Shown in pieces: positions 10,507 to 18,722 of a stretch of DNA of 64,000 nucleotides. Source of the DNA: Pseudozobellia thermophila (GTDB lineage: Bacteria; Bacteroidota; Bacteroidia; Flavobacteriales; Flavobacteriaceae); the NCBI RefSeq assembly GCF_900141855.1, contig NZ_FQYU01000003.1:124001-188000 (forward strand). Direction: 5' to 3'. Position 1 is the first letter of the stretch; every line of letters starts with the position of its first letter. A program made the translations under genes and the position numbers. The notes beneath the pieces were generated by a model. It had not been told where the DNA came from, ran no database searches, and worked only from the letters and a program-made list of their open reading frames with translations.

Positions 10507-12030
10507 TTATTGTGGGGCCCCTATTACCTTAACATTGTTTTCAGCACCATTGACCCGTGCTTTTTGTTGAACAAAATAGGGCTGAAAAGTATAGGACGAA
10601 TTGGTATCCCAATGGGCATTCTTGGCCGGGAGATGTTGTTTTAACCTTGTTATCTCATCCTTGTAGTTAGGGTCGTTTGCAAGGTTGATAAATTCGTTGG
10701 GGTCGGATTTATGGTCGTAGAATTCTTCCGTACCGTCTTCATATCGGGTGTATCTGTACCGTTCCGATTTAACCGAATGATTGTTCATTCCGTAGGTTGT
10801 AAGAGCAATTTGTGGAGCATCGGTATGCTTGTTGAGCATTAAGCTGACAAGGCTTCTTCCCTCGTTTCTCGTATAGGCCGGCAATCCGCATAATTCCAAC
10901 AGGGTAGGGTATATCGATAAAAGTTCTACCGGTTTATTAATGATTTTTCCCTTAGGTATATTGGGGCCGGTAAAGATAAGGGGAGCGTTGGTGGCCGAGT
11001 TCCAAAGTGCGTGCTTGGCAAAGGTGCTCTTTTCTCCAAGGCGATAGCCATGATCGGACCAAAGGACGACGACGGTATTATCTGCATGTTCACTCTCGTC
11101 AAGGGCTTTTAAAAGTCTTCCTACTTCATGGTCTACAAAACTAACACATGCCAAGTAGGCTTGAATGATTTTTGGCCACTCTCCACTTTCAATGGCCCAG
11201 TCTGTGCTGGGCATCATCGGCAAATCGTTAATTTGTAGGGCAACGGGTGGAACATCCTCTAAATCGTCCGCTAGATAAGGCATGGTTTTTATACTATCTA
11301 TTGGATGCAGATCAAACCATTTTTGAGGCACGTAAAGGGGCACGTGAGGCCTTAAAAAGCCTATTCCCAAAAAAAAGGGTTTGTCATAGGTCTTTCTTAA
11401 ACGTTTGTTGGCCCAATCGACCGATTGATGGTCGGGCATCAGGGAATCCACTTCAGGGAAAGCGCCCCAATCCGTACTGGTTCGGCCGTAATTTTTGCGA
11501 TCGGAAGTGCCAAAACCATCCCAGACAAAACGGTTTTCAGGTAGGGGGCCGAAACCTTTGGACCTACCTCCCGATTCGTGAAAAACACCTTCAGGAGCGT
11601 GATTGTGGAAAAGTTTACCAACGCCCATGGTGCGATAACCGTACTTTTTAAAGTATTCCGGTAATAGTATGATGTCTTTGGTGGCAGGATTTTTTTCCGA
11701 CCTTATGCTATCATCGGGAATCATTCCATAAATACCCGTTGTTGATGGCCGTAGGCCCGTCATCAGTGAAGCCCTGGAAGGACCGCACAAGGGCGTTTGA
11801 CAATGCGCATCGGGGAATATCACCCCTCTTGCCGCCAAACGGTCAATGTTCGGTGTTTTGGCAGCTGGGTAGTTGTCGAGTATGCTCAGCATATTGTTCA
11901 GGTCGTCTACAGCAATAAACAATACGTTAGGGTGTTCTGTAGTGCCGATCTCTACTTGTTTTTTTTCCTCTTTACAAGAGGGTAGCAATAAGGGAAAAAG
12001 AACGAAAAGTAAAGAAATTCTGTTATTCAT
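10507..12030 (-). CDS. Type I sulfatase (iduronate-2-sulfatase-like, S1_7 type)
   Basis: A 507-aa lipoprotein sulfatase with signal ending LLPSC. The formylglycine motif is C82-G-P-S-R86, followed by ASLMTG. Metal ligands are seen in FIAVDDLN near the N-terminus and in LWSDHGYRLGE with KHALWN later. The overall order and the FLRPHVPLYVPQKW stretch resemble iduronate-2-sulfatase relatives (S1_7). Sulfatases of this type occur in ulvan loci, where they act on sulfated rhamnose or uronate-linked oligosaccharides; the exact bond cannot be told from sequence. It lies 23 nt downstream of the 638-aa gene, so the minus-strand arm probably forms one operon. An FGly-generating enzyme must be encoded elsewhere. 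Confidence 0.93.
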   Translation of the reverse strand: MNNRISLLFVLFPLLLPSCKEEKKQVEIGTTEHPNVLFIAVDDLNNMLSILDNYPAAKTPNIDRLAARGVIFPDAHCQTPLCGPSRASLMTGLRPSTTGIYGMIPDDSIRSEKNPATKDIILLPEYFKKYGYRTMGVGKLFHNHAPEGVFHESGGRSKGFGPLPENRFVWDGFGTSDRKNYGRTSTDWGAFPEVDSLMPDHQSVDWANKRLRKTYDKPFFLGIGFLRPHVPLYVPQKWFDLHPIDSIKTMPYLADDLEDVPPVALQINDLPMMPSTDWAIESGEWPKIIQAYLACVSFVDHEVGRLLKALDESEHADNTVVVLWSDHGYRLGEKSTFAKHALWNSATNAPLIFTGPNIPKGKIINKPVELLSIYPTLLELCGLPAYTRNEGRSLVSLMLNKHTDAPQIALTTYGMNNHSVKSERYRYTRYEDGTEEFYDHKSDPNEFINLANDPNYKDEITRLKQHLPAKNAHWDTNSSYTFQPYFVQQKARVNGAENNVKVIGAPQ

Positions 12031-12053
12031 GCGCTGGCTTTAAGGAGACCGTG

Positions 12054-13970
12054 TTATTCAATTGTAATTACCAGTTCAACTTCATTGGTTTTGTTAAGAT
12101 AGGCTAGTATGGGTATGGCTTCCGCACCGGGTACCATGTTAAAAATTCTTTCCTTTGGGGTTTCTTTTATGGTTAGCGGCACACTAGATGTAATTTTGAC
12201 TAGACCATCCGGTTTACGCACACTGATCTCATTTTCCCGTATATGGTAGACCTGCTCTCCTGTAGGGGAAATGATCGGTAAAATAAATGCGGTTTTGGAT
12301 TTTATTTTTTCACCGGTTTTTGCAGTTATTTTTAAGGAGCCGTCCGTGCAATGGTAAGCAATGGAAAAAGATGAAGCCGTGTCTTTGGCTACTTCGTTGT
12401 CCTCGTTTTTTAATTGGCATTGGGCCTTTACCAAGATTTGACCATTGGTATCTTCGGAGGAAATGGTTGCTGCGCGATCAAAAATATTGGAGTATTGTTT
12501 TTCGTTGAGCCAGGTTTCTATCCTTGGTGTAAAGGGGAAATCCTCCCCTGGGTTGGGCTGCTGGTTCAGAGACTCCACCAGTTTGTATTGGGCCATACTT
12601 GCCGCCAGCAATAGGCCCACTTTGGTATGGTATAGCAAAGATAAAGCGCCTCCCGTGGCTTGGCGATATTCTCCATCTTTATAAATGGCGTCATAGGCGG
12701 TTACCGTTCCCCTCCAGTTTCCCCTGGCCATTAACAGCGTATCAATTTCTTTATAGTGTTTGACGCCATCGGCTGTGTACCTGGGCAATGGGGCAGACGT
12801 ATTTATTTCAGGTAACTTGTTCCAATTGTCCAAAAGATGGGCCAAGGGTTTTGTATGGGCAAAGGTGTGGTGAATACAAGGCTTGATACCGTGAGAGGTA
12901 TAATGGATTCCGCCATGAAGCAATCCGTTATCAGTACAGCGCTTCAATAACTCGGTATATTTTACGGCTGCTGTACCAAGGGCCGGATTACGGTTGGCCA
13001 GCAATGCCAAAGTGGGTTGACTACCGTCACAGGTGCGGCTTCCCCAATAGGTCCATTTGAACATTCGGGTACCCCAGCTGTTATCCCAACCGCCGTCAGG
13101 AAGCATAAATTCTAAATGGGTACGTAAAGAACGATCTAAGAGCTCCAAAAGATCTGTATCTTTTTCGTGAACCGCATACAAGGTAATGTTATTCAATGAT
13201 TCTTCGACATTATATCCCAAATCGATACCCGGTAGGCCTTTGGCACTTTTTTTATGGGCACTTGGTTTAATTTCTCCGTATAAAAAATGGTTGGGTTCGG
13301 TGAAATACGATTTGATTGCCGTGGCCAATTCTTTACTGCGTGATAGGTACTCTGGCTTCTTGAGCATTTTGCCTATTAGATTAAGGGCGTATATAGTCGT
13401 GGCCCCGTAGTTGACATTGGTCACATCCATAGTGGGGAATTTCTTGTAGACGAAATCGGCGGCTTTAGTCAACCTTTCCGTCCATCGTTTACGCCGCTGC
13501 TCTTCTAACAAATCTCCGTGGTAATGCAATGCTTCTGCCAATGAGATGGCGCCAAAAACCGTAATACCGTTCCAAGATTTTGGATTAAGGTCGTTGGACC
13601 AGCCCCCATCGGGCAAGGTCACGTTATCTGCCCATTCCATCACTGCAATCCCTGATTTGAGGTACTTTTCCTCGCCCGTATATTTGGCCATGGCCAGGAG
13701 AGGATAAACGGCATCCATCATTCGGCCGTGCACTTTATTGCACGCAGGACACTTGAACATTCCATGGGTTTTAGGGTTGCTTTCATCAAATATCTGGGTT
13801 CGAATAAGACCATCGCACCAGTCTTTTAAAAGCCCGTAAACCAAATTTTTAAAATCTTTTGAATGTTCAATAGTGCTTTGCTCGGAACATGAATGCAACC
13901 AAGGCACCATTGGAAGTAAAAGACCGGCACTGGTAAGGCCTGAAAGTTGTAAAAATTCTTTTCTTTTCAT
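12054..13970 (-). CDS. Secreted 638-aa (alpha/alpha)-toroid-like protein, possible polysaccharide lyase or dehydratase
   Basis: No firm family assignment. The N-terminus has a Tat-like KRKEF and a lipoprotein cleavage site (WLHSC). Residues about 40-400 are helix-rich with repeated pairs (YPLLAMAKYTG, DGGWSNDLNP, DGGWDNSWGTRMFKWTYWGSRTCDG), as in (alpha/alpha)6 toroids of lyases and GH88/GH105 enzymes. A Cys/His-rich stretch CPACNKVHG near 73-81 and a His-rich GIKPCIHHTFAHTK stretch near 345 could be metal or catalytic sites. The C-terminal 150 residues look beta-rich. Formosa agariphila has an ulvan oligosaccharide dehydratase (P29_PDnc) in a comparable place; I cannot confirm homology. It sits between the GH105 remnant and the sulfatase, so a role on uronate-containing oligosaccharides is a reasonable guess. 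Confidence 0.6.
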   Translation of the reverse strand: MKRKEFLQLSGLTSAGLLLPMVPWLHSCSEQSTIEHSKDFKNLVYGLLKDWCDGLIRTQIFDESNPKTHGMFKCPACNKVHGRMMDAVYPLLAMAKYTGEEKYLKSGIAVMEWADNVTLPDGGWSNDLNPKSWNGITVFGAISLAEALHYHGDLLEEQRRKRWTERLTKAADFVYKKFPTMDVTNVNYGATTIYALNLIGKMLKKPEYLSRSKELATAIKSYFTEPNHFLYGEIKPSAHKKSAKGLPGIDLGYNVEESLNNITLYAVHEKDTDLLELLDRSLRTHLEFMLPDGGWDNSWGTRMFKWTYWGSRTCDGSQPTLALLANRNPALGTAAVKYTELLKRCTDNGLLHGGIHYTSHGIKPCIHHTFAHTKPLAHLLDNWNKLPEINTSAPLPRYTADGVKHYKEIDTLLMARGNWRGTVTAYDAIYKDGEYRQATGGALSLLYHTKVGLLLAASMAQYKLVESLNQQPNPGEDFPFTPRIETWLNEKQYSNIFDRAATISSEDTNGQILVKAQCQLKNEDNEVAKDTASSFSIAYHCTDGSLKITAKTGEKIKSKTAFILPIISPTGEQVYHIRENEISVRKPDGLVKITSSVPLTIKETPKERIFNMVPGAEAIPILAYLNKTNEVELVITIE

Positions 13971-13996
13971 GAATGATCAATTTGAGGTCTAAAAGG

Positions 13997-15108
13997 TTAA
14001 TTGCCCTTCACCATTTTGTAGATTTCAAAACCCGCACTTAAGAATGCTCCCAAACCATATACTTCGGTTTTATCCGCACTTGCGTTACCGGGGGCCGCAC
14101 CAATAGGCTGGACATAACCCAACATTCCATTTTCATGAACATAGCCCGTTATGGTATTCCATCCTTTTACTACCGCCTTTTTATATTTGCTTCCTTTTAA
14201 AATTCTGTTGTTGATACCCCACGCCAGTCCGTAAACATATAAGGAAGACCCACTGGTTTCCGGAGTGGGATAAAATTCCTGTCCCAATAAACTCATCGAC
14301 TAGTGCCCTTTTGGGGTTTGGACTCCAATAAGTTTTTCGGACATCTTCGGGTAAACCTACAAAAAGTAGTCGTACGCTTTACTGTAGGGTTTTGAATTCG
14401 ATAGAATATCGTCAAGACCTGCGTAAACCCAGCCATTACCTAGGCCCCAGAATATTTTGGTGCCGTTGTCCAATTTATCCTTAAAAAGTTCATCGCGATA
14501 ATATAGATTTTCGCTTTATCGAATAAAAACTCCGCGGTCGCCTTATATTCTTCAAACATAAAGTCTAAACATTTTTGATCACCGGTAATTTGATAAAGAT
14601 CGGCCCACACCGGGGGAGACATAAAAAGGGCATTACACCAGTTACTTCTGTCTTGATGATGAGGCGTGCCCCAGTTCAATTGGGTTTTGGCCGGTTGGAG
14701 CATAATATAATTGAATTGATCGATGGTCGGTTGCGGCATTTCTTCTTGCCCGTATTTTAGGTACAAGGCTGTGTACATACGGTCAACGGCATGATCGCCT
14801 GCATGATACTTCCGTTCGTGAAGCTGCCAATTGTTTTGAACACCGATTCCTTTCAACCAGTTGTAGAACGTCTCGTCTTCTGTAATTTCCGCCCATTTCG
14901 CCATGCCGGCATAGAGGGCCGCGTTGGTCCAATATAAAGGGTGATGCGGCTTTTTATTGCTATAACTATCATTGATATTGATATGGTCCATTTGCCAGTC
15001 CGCAACTTTCTTCATTACTTTCTTTACATCATCGCCATTTATTTCTTGCGTGTTGGAAATTGGAGAGGAGGCTAGTATAAGAAGGAGTATCAGTTGTATT
15101 TTTCCCAT
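13997..15108 (-). pseudogene. Broken GH105 unsaturated glucuronyl/rhamnogalacturonyl hydrolase
   Basis: The N-terminal part (15108 down to about 14510) encodes a signal peptide and the first half of a GH105 fold, including YWTNAALYAGMAKW, HAGDHAVDRMYTALYL with the likely catalytic Asp, and WCNALFMSPPVWADLY. Near 14510 one base is missing. In the next frame the protein continues as ENLYYRDELF, then IFWGLGNGWVYAGLDDIL, then meets TAG near 14366. A third frame (14296-13997) gives the C-terminus, with PTPETSGSS, YGLAWGINN and GYVQPIGAAP. The stretch that should precede PETSGS is also missing, so the damage is at least a frameshift, a stop and a deletion. The product is not expected to be active. 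Sequencing error could explain one lesion but not all. Confidence 0.85.
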
Positions 15109-15562
15109 GATGATGGTAAATGTATCTCAGCTTACTTTGGTTTCCCTTTGTCGATAAGGTATAACAATGTTAAAGCGTTAATCTTTAAATCGTGTCCTGT
15201 TCTATCCTGTAAACGAAGCGAATTATTCGAATAAAACTTATACCGTAGTGTTTCGATTGAGAAGGTGTTTTGACCTAGTACTCCCTTAGCTTATAGCTAT
15301 GGAATCACGATTTGATCAAAGCGTGTTGGTGCCGGGGGAGCCGTAAGATTGATTATAACTATGTATATGTTATTTGACTATTTATTGCACCCAAAATACT
15401 TCATAACAAGGTCCAATTGTATTTTGGAGGTAAATTGTTAATTCGATAAAAAAACAATAATTATTTATTTTATATAAAAATAATAGCCATGCCAATGGAA
15501 AGCAAATGACCGTTCCTCATTGTGGGAATATTTTTTAAAAGAGTAAGTAAATCGGTTTAATT
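15109..15562. other. AT-rich gap between PUL arm and gene remnants
   Basis: About 450 bases with stops in all frames. It probably includes the promoter of the minus-strand PUL arm near its left end. No recognisable gene, RNA or repeat was seen; degraded coding sequence is possible given the neighbouring remnants. Confidence 0.5.
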
Positions 15563-15890
15563 ATGGGGCAGATAAAAATAATCACGGACCTTTAAAAGGT
15601 CTTGTTGTCGCTGATTTTATTGGGCCCAAGGCCCGTGGGCTACCCAAATGTTAGGCGATATGGGTGCGGATATCATTAAAAATGAACATGAAAAGGGCGA
15701 TTGAATGAGACATTATGCCTACGAAAACCTTTATCCGCATGGAAAAAGTATCTCCTTTCCCAGTCTCAATAGAAATAAGCGAAGTATAGCACTTAACTCA
15801 AAAGATCCAGAAGGTATTGAGGTTGCCAAAAGTATAATTGTAAAATCCTTACGCTCGGGGTGGAGCTGTTTCGGTGGGAATGGAAAAGGT
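15563..15890 (+). pseudogene. Remnant of a CaiB/BaiF (class III) CoA-transferase, N-terminal part
   Basis: Conceptual translation with frame changes gives GPLKGLVVADF, then QGPWATQMLGDMGADIIK, an in-frame TGA at 15702-15704, then SLNRNKRSIALNSKDPEG. That is the start of a class III CoA-transferase (the PWATQxLGDxGADVIKVE and LNRNKRS blocks). At least one frameshift near 15620, one nonsense codon and a probable further frameshift near the ATG at 15563 interrupt it. The similarity fades near 15890, leaving well under half of a normal gene of about 400 codons. It lies directly next to a mannonate dehydratase fragment on the same strand. Confidence 0.8.
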
Positions 15891-15897
15891 TAATAAC

Positions 15898-16451
15898 ACC
15901 CCGATCCCGATGGTATCTTACCTGAAATCTCTCATGAAGAACTTTGGAAACGTCTTCAATTCTTTCTCGATGAGCTTATACCGATAGCAGAGGAAGCAGG
16001 GGTAAAATTGGCAGCCCATCCCGATGACCCGCCAATGCCCTATGTTAGAAATACACCAAGATTGGTTTATCAGCCAGACATGTATCAAAAGTTGATAGAT
16101 TTGAAGCCAATTCCTTCGAACAATTTGGAATTTTGTTTGGGTTCCATTGCGGAAATGATCGAGGGAGACGTATATGAACCTACCGATACCTATAGTAAAC
16201 AGGGAAAAATTAATTATATACATTTTAGGAATATCGTTGATAAGGTGCCCAATTATAAAGAGGTTTTTGTTGACGAAGGAGATATGGACATGTTTAATAT
16301 CCTTGAGATTTTAAAGAAGAATAATTTTGATGGTGTTTTAATACCCGATCATACACCACAAATGATCTGCGATGCTCCTTGGTATGCAGGTATGGCCTAT
16401 GCCATGGGTTATATGAAAACGGCTTTGTCTTTTTTAAAATCTTTAACGTAA
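15898..16451 (+). pseudogene. uxuA: C-terminal fragment of mannonate dehydratase
   Basis: The frame open from about 15898 reads EELWKRLQFFLDELIPIAEEAG, KLAAHPDDPPMPY, NNLEFCLGSIAEM, INYIHFRNI and EVFVDEGDMDMFNI, ending at 16451. These are hallmark segments of UxuA, including the His-Pro-Asp-Asp and His-Phe-Arg metal or active-site blocks. The N-terminal half of the enzyme is missing, and two stops precede the fragment. UxuA makes 2-keto-3-deoxygluconate from mannonate in uronate breakdown, which fits a former uronate branch of this PUL. An internal ATG near 16008 could still be translated, but the product would lack half the barrel. Confidence 0.85.
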
Positions 16452-16713
16452 AAGAGATAAGAAGAACAATTTTGTTATCAAAGATGTACTATTCTTTTCA
16501 AAAGGAGGCTAAGATGAGGGTTTTGACAAAAAGTTCGTTTAGGTGATATGGGGTATTTTGGGTATTTGGAAGGTCGGTAGATAGGTAAATCTTTCAGCCT
16601 GTTCAGTTTTTAACATTTTGCCTCTATATTCGCAGCCTTGGAATGGGGCACTTGGCTTCATGTCCTCGGTGCTGGGCGATGAAAATCGACAAAGAAAAAC
16701 TTCACTCCCTAAA
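16452..16713. other. Gap between uxuA remnant and tRNA terminator
   Basis: About 260 bases (some 320 to the tRNA itself) without a supported gene. Short open frames here run into the tRNA and are not believable. Confidence 0.5.
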
Positions 16714-16753
16714 AAAACAAAAACAAGCTATGTTTTTAGCTTGCTTTTGTTTT
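16714..16753 (-). terminator. Terminator downstream of tRNA-Arg
   Basis: A long A/T-rich inverted repeat (AAAACAAAAACAAGCTA against AGCTTGCTTTTGTTTT, 7-nt loop) lies about 22 nt past the tRNA 3' end. On the minus strand it ends in a T-rich run, as expected for a terminator. Confidence 0.7.
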
Positions 16754-16774
16754 TAACCTTTAGTTGGTTTCTTG

Positions 16775-16848
16775 TGACCTCGGCAGGATTCAAACCTGCA
16801 ACCTTCTGAGCCGTAATCAGATGCGCTATTCAGTTGCGCCACGAGGCC
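16775..16848 (-). tRNA. tRNA-Arg (anticodon ACG)
   Basis: The minus strand folds as a complete tRNA of 74 nt without encoded CCA. The acceptor stem GGCCTCG pairs with CGAGGTC (one G-U pair), followed by discriminator A. The anticodon arm is TCTGA-TTACGGC-TCAGA, giving anticodon ACG, read as inosine at the first position after TadA editing. The T arm contains GGTTTGAATCC. The first 23 nt are also the 3' end of the GIY-YIG open frame, and the 5' end sequence is repeated upstream in a tandem duplication. Confidence 0.95.
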
Positions 16849-17083
16849 TTATATTTTGTTTTCTCCAACGTCTTCCGGCAGCCGATTTCAAGTATTTCTC
16901 TCTTTTTCTGGCTTCCGGCCGCGTTTCAAAAACTTCACTATGTACAACCTTCCAAGGTACTCCTTTTTTGGTTGAAACGTTTTTTTTCTCGTTGTGTTCC
17001 TTAAGCCTTCTTTCCAGATTGCTGGTCAATCCGACATAGAAAGCATCTGCTATAGTGCTGTAAAGAACATAAACATAGAACAT
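16826..17083 (-). CDS. Small GIY-YIG nuclease-domain protein
   Basis: An 85-aa protein beginning MFYVYVLYS. It has the single-domain GIY-YIG pattern: YVYVLYS, FYVGLTSNLERRLKEHN with the conserved Arg, and a C-terminal basic ARKREKYLKSAAGRRW block. Relatives are found in many Bacteroidota and are often misnamed excinuclease C; cellular roles are mostly unknown. A longer frame starts at TTG 17164 but its extra residues come from the GC-rich inverted repeat and are not conserved in style. The last codons lie inside the tRNA-Arg 5' end on the same strand. A second, damaged copy follows upstream in tandem. Confidence 0.8.
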   Translation of the reverse strand: MFYVYVLYSTIADAFYVGLTSNLERRLKEHNEKKNVSTKKGVPWKVVHSEVFETRPEARKREKYLKSAAGRRWRKQNIRPRGATE

Positions 17084-17414
17084 TGCCACTATGTTTTTTG
17101 CGCCCCGCCCGAACGTGCCGTCCGGTACGGGCGGGCACGAGGCCTTATATTTTGTTTTCTCCAACGTCTTCCGGCAGCCGATTTCAAGTATTTCTCTCTT
17201 TTTCTGGCTTCCGGCCGCGTTTCAAAAACTTCACTATGTACAACCTTCCAAGGTACTCCTTTTTTGGTTGAAACGTTTTTTCTCCCGTTGTGTTCCTTAA
17301 GCCTTCTTTCCAGATCGCTGGTCAATCCGACATAGGCTGTAAAGAACATAAACCTAGAACATTGCGACTATGTTTTTTGCGCCCCGCCCGATCGTGCCGT
17401 CCGGTACGGGCGGG
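16840..17414. repeat. Tandem duplication (296-bp unit) carrying a GIY-YIG frame and the tRNA 5' end
   Basis: Unit 1 runs from about 16840 to 17135 and unit 2 from 17136 to 17414. They are nearly identical, apart from a 17-bp deletion in unit 2 and scattered single changes. Each unit starts with CACGAGGCCTT, the reverse complement of the tRNA-Arg 5' end, and a third version (CACCAGGCCTT) follows unit 2 at 17415. Each ends with a GC-rich inverted repeat (CCCGCCCG ... CGGGCGGG). Confidence 0.9.
17089..17362 (-). pseudogene. Second, damaged copy of the GIY-YIG protein
   Basis: This is the copy in the second repeat unit. The equivalent start is at 17362, but the third codon is TAG where the intact copy has TAT. 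A 17-bp deletion then removes the codons for TIADAF and shifts the frame. The rest, from YVGLTSDLERRLKEHN to the basic C-terminus, is almost identical to the intact copy. A shorter start at 17349 would leave out the first GIY-YIG strand. The C-terminus reads into the GC-rich inverted repeat rather than into a tRNA. Confidence 0.8.
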
Positions 17415-17472
17415 CACCAGGCCTTGCAAATGGGGTGCAAATATATTTCTTTTTACATTTACTGCAAAACCG

Positions 17473-17997
17473 ATGGCTAAAAATATGGATTTTAAATTGT
17501 ATGTGAGGGATATCGAGGATTTTCCTTCCAAGGGTATTACCTTCAAGGACATTACGCCCCTGTTAAAGGATGCAGGGGCATTGCAGCAAACGACCAAGGC
17601 CCTTTTGGAGCTTGTAGGCGATGCCAAGGTCGATAAAGTGGTGGGTATGGAAAGTCGCGGGTTTTTCTTCGCTTCCCTGTTGGCAAGCCAGTTAAATGCC
17701 GGTTTCGTTCCGGTCAGAAAGCAGGGAAAGCTTCCGGGCGATACGATCGGGCAGACTTATGCCCTGGAGTACGGTTCGGATACGCTCGAAGTACACAAGG
17801 ATGCCATACTCGAAGGTGAACGGGTGTTGGTTCACGACGATGTACTGGCCACGGGCGGTACGGCCAAGGCAACATGTGAATTGGTCGAGCGCTTGGGCGG
17901 GGTGGTCGTACAATGCAATTTTTTGATCGAGCTCGACTTTTTAAGGGGGAGGGAAAAAATTTCGAACTACCAGGTGAGGTCTTTGTTGAATTATTAG
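17473..17997 (+). CDS. apt: Adenine phosphoribosyltransferase
   Basis: A 174-aa cytoplasmic enzyme that salvages adenine to AMP using PRPP. It shows the PRPP-binding loop VLVHDDVLATGGTA, the GMESRGFFF segment and the start MDFKLYVRDIEDFPSKGI common to Apt. The frame is open far upstream through the GIY-YIG repeat, but the ATG at 17473 gives the usual family length; the ATG at 17485 is an alternative. The gene stands alone on the plus strand. A small minus-strand gene converges on its 3' end about 20 nt away. Confidence 0.95.
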   Translation: MAKNMDFKLYVRDIEDFPSKGITFKDITPLLKDAGALQQTTKALLELVGDAKVDKVVGMESRGFFFASLLASQLNAGFVPVRKQGKLPGDTIGQTYALEYGSDTLEVHKDAILEGERVLVHDDVLATGGTAKATCELVERLGGVVVQCNFLIELDFLRGREKISNYQVRSLLNY

Positions 17998-18019
17998 TTC
18001 TTTTAAAAAAAAAGGCCCT

Positions 18020-18175
18020 TTACCGGTCCAAAGCCCTAAGGGTCACAAAATAACGCCAAGCTATGATGGCCAGTTGCCATTTTGATGCCTTGGCAAGATC
18101 TAAGCGCCTTTTCGAGAACGAAGGCAATAGCCGCTTGTTTAAGGTGGCCAAAAATTTAAAGAATCCTTTTTTCAT
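18020..18175 (-). CDS. Conserved-looking 51-aa basic protein (often mislabelled SsrA-binding protein)
   Basis: A 51-codon frame beginning MKKGFFKFLA and ending ALDR, with about one third basic residues and a C-terminal hydrophobic stretch (WQLAIIAWRYFV). From memory, short proteins of this pattern (LPSxxKRxLDLxKASKxQ) recur in flavobacterial genomes and are sometimes annotated as SsrA-binding protein without real SmpB similarity. A TATATTTG -7 box lies at 18191-18198 on the same strand, 16 nt before the start. Function unknown. It converges on apt. Confidence 0.7.
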   Translation of the reverse strand: MKKGFFKFLATLNKRLLPSFSKRRLDLAKASKWQLAIIAWRYFVTLRALDR

Positions 18176-18218
18176 TTTTTCGCGTTTAAACAAATATAAC
18201 TACTTCAAGGTAAGAAAG

Positions 18219-18245
18219 AAAAAGACCGCCTTGGGGCGGTCTTTT
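18219..18245 (-). terminator. Intrinsic terminator
   Basis: Stem AAAGACCGCC with GGCGGTCTTT, 4-nt loop, followed on the minus strand by a T-rich run (TTTTTCTTTCTT). It lies between the 20-codon hydrophobic frame and the promoter of the 51-aa gene, separating two minus-strand units. Confidence 0.75.
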
Positions 18246-18268
18246 GTAAATAGGCCTATATAATCGAT

Positions 18269-18331
18269 TTAAAATACTATTATGATCAGGGTTATCATAA
18301 ATAGTAGAAGTATTTTGGCAATTGTGATCAT
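18269..18331 (-). CDS. Possible 20-aa hydrophobic microprotein
   Basis: A 20-codon frame from ATG 18331 to TAA 18269. Apart from an early Thr, one Lys and a later Thr it is made of Ile, Leu, Val, Phe and Met, so it would form one membrane helix. It ends 24 nt before an intrinsic terminator on the same strand, which suggests a transcript of its own. A small hairpin (CCTTC-GAAGG) lies upstream near 18356. Such a short frame can occur by chance; no homologue is recognised. Confidence 0.35.
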   Translation of the reverse strand: MITIAKILLLFMITLIIIVF

Positions 18332-18722
18332 TTAAAAAATTGTTTTTGGGTTAGCCTTCGTGTGAAGGATGAGTAAATAGTACTCTTCAATCGATTGTCT
18401 TTTCAAGATATATAAATGACCGGCTATTTACCTAATCTTTTCATATAAATTAATGAAATTGAATGCGCTATTGTAAGTTTAAAAACACTTTTTGTTTGTA
18501 ATAGTAAATAATAGCCTATGTTATTATTTTGATATGTAACTATAAATATAAATTATTGTTTTAAAATGTAATATTTGTAGGCTGGTTTTTAGGTCTTTTT
18601 AAAGTTTGTAGGGGTATAACGTTTTAAAAAGTGTCCTTTTGTTGGGGTTGCGTTCTCTCTCGCCGGATGTAGGTGTTGGAAACTTGTGGCCGAATTGCAA
18701 GTGGAAGTTCTAAATCTTGATA
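18332..18722. other. AT-rich intergenic region
   Basis: About 390 bases, strongly A/T rich, with no long frame on either strand. It may hold the promoter of the 20-aa frame on the left; nothing else was recognised. Confidence 0.5.

Noticed and set aside
16618-17039. Plus-strand frames across the tRNA-Arg and GIY-YIG region
   Set aside because: They are the antisense of the tRNA and of the GIY-YIG gene; the protein-like ends (SAGFKPATF) are typical of reading a tRNA backwards.
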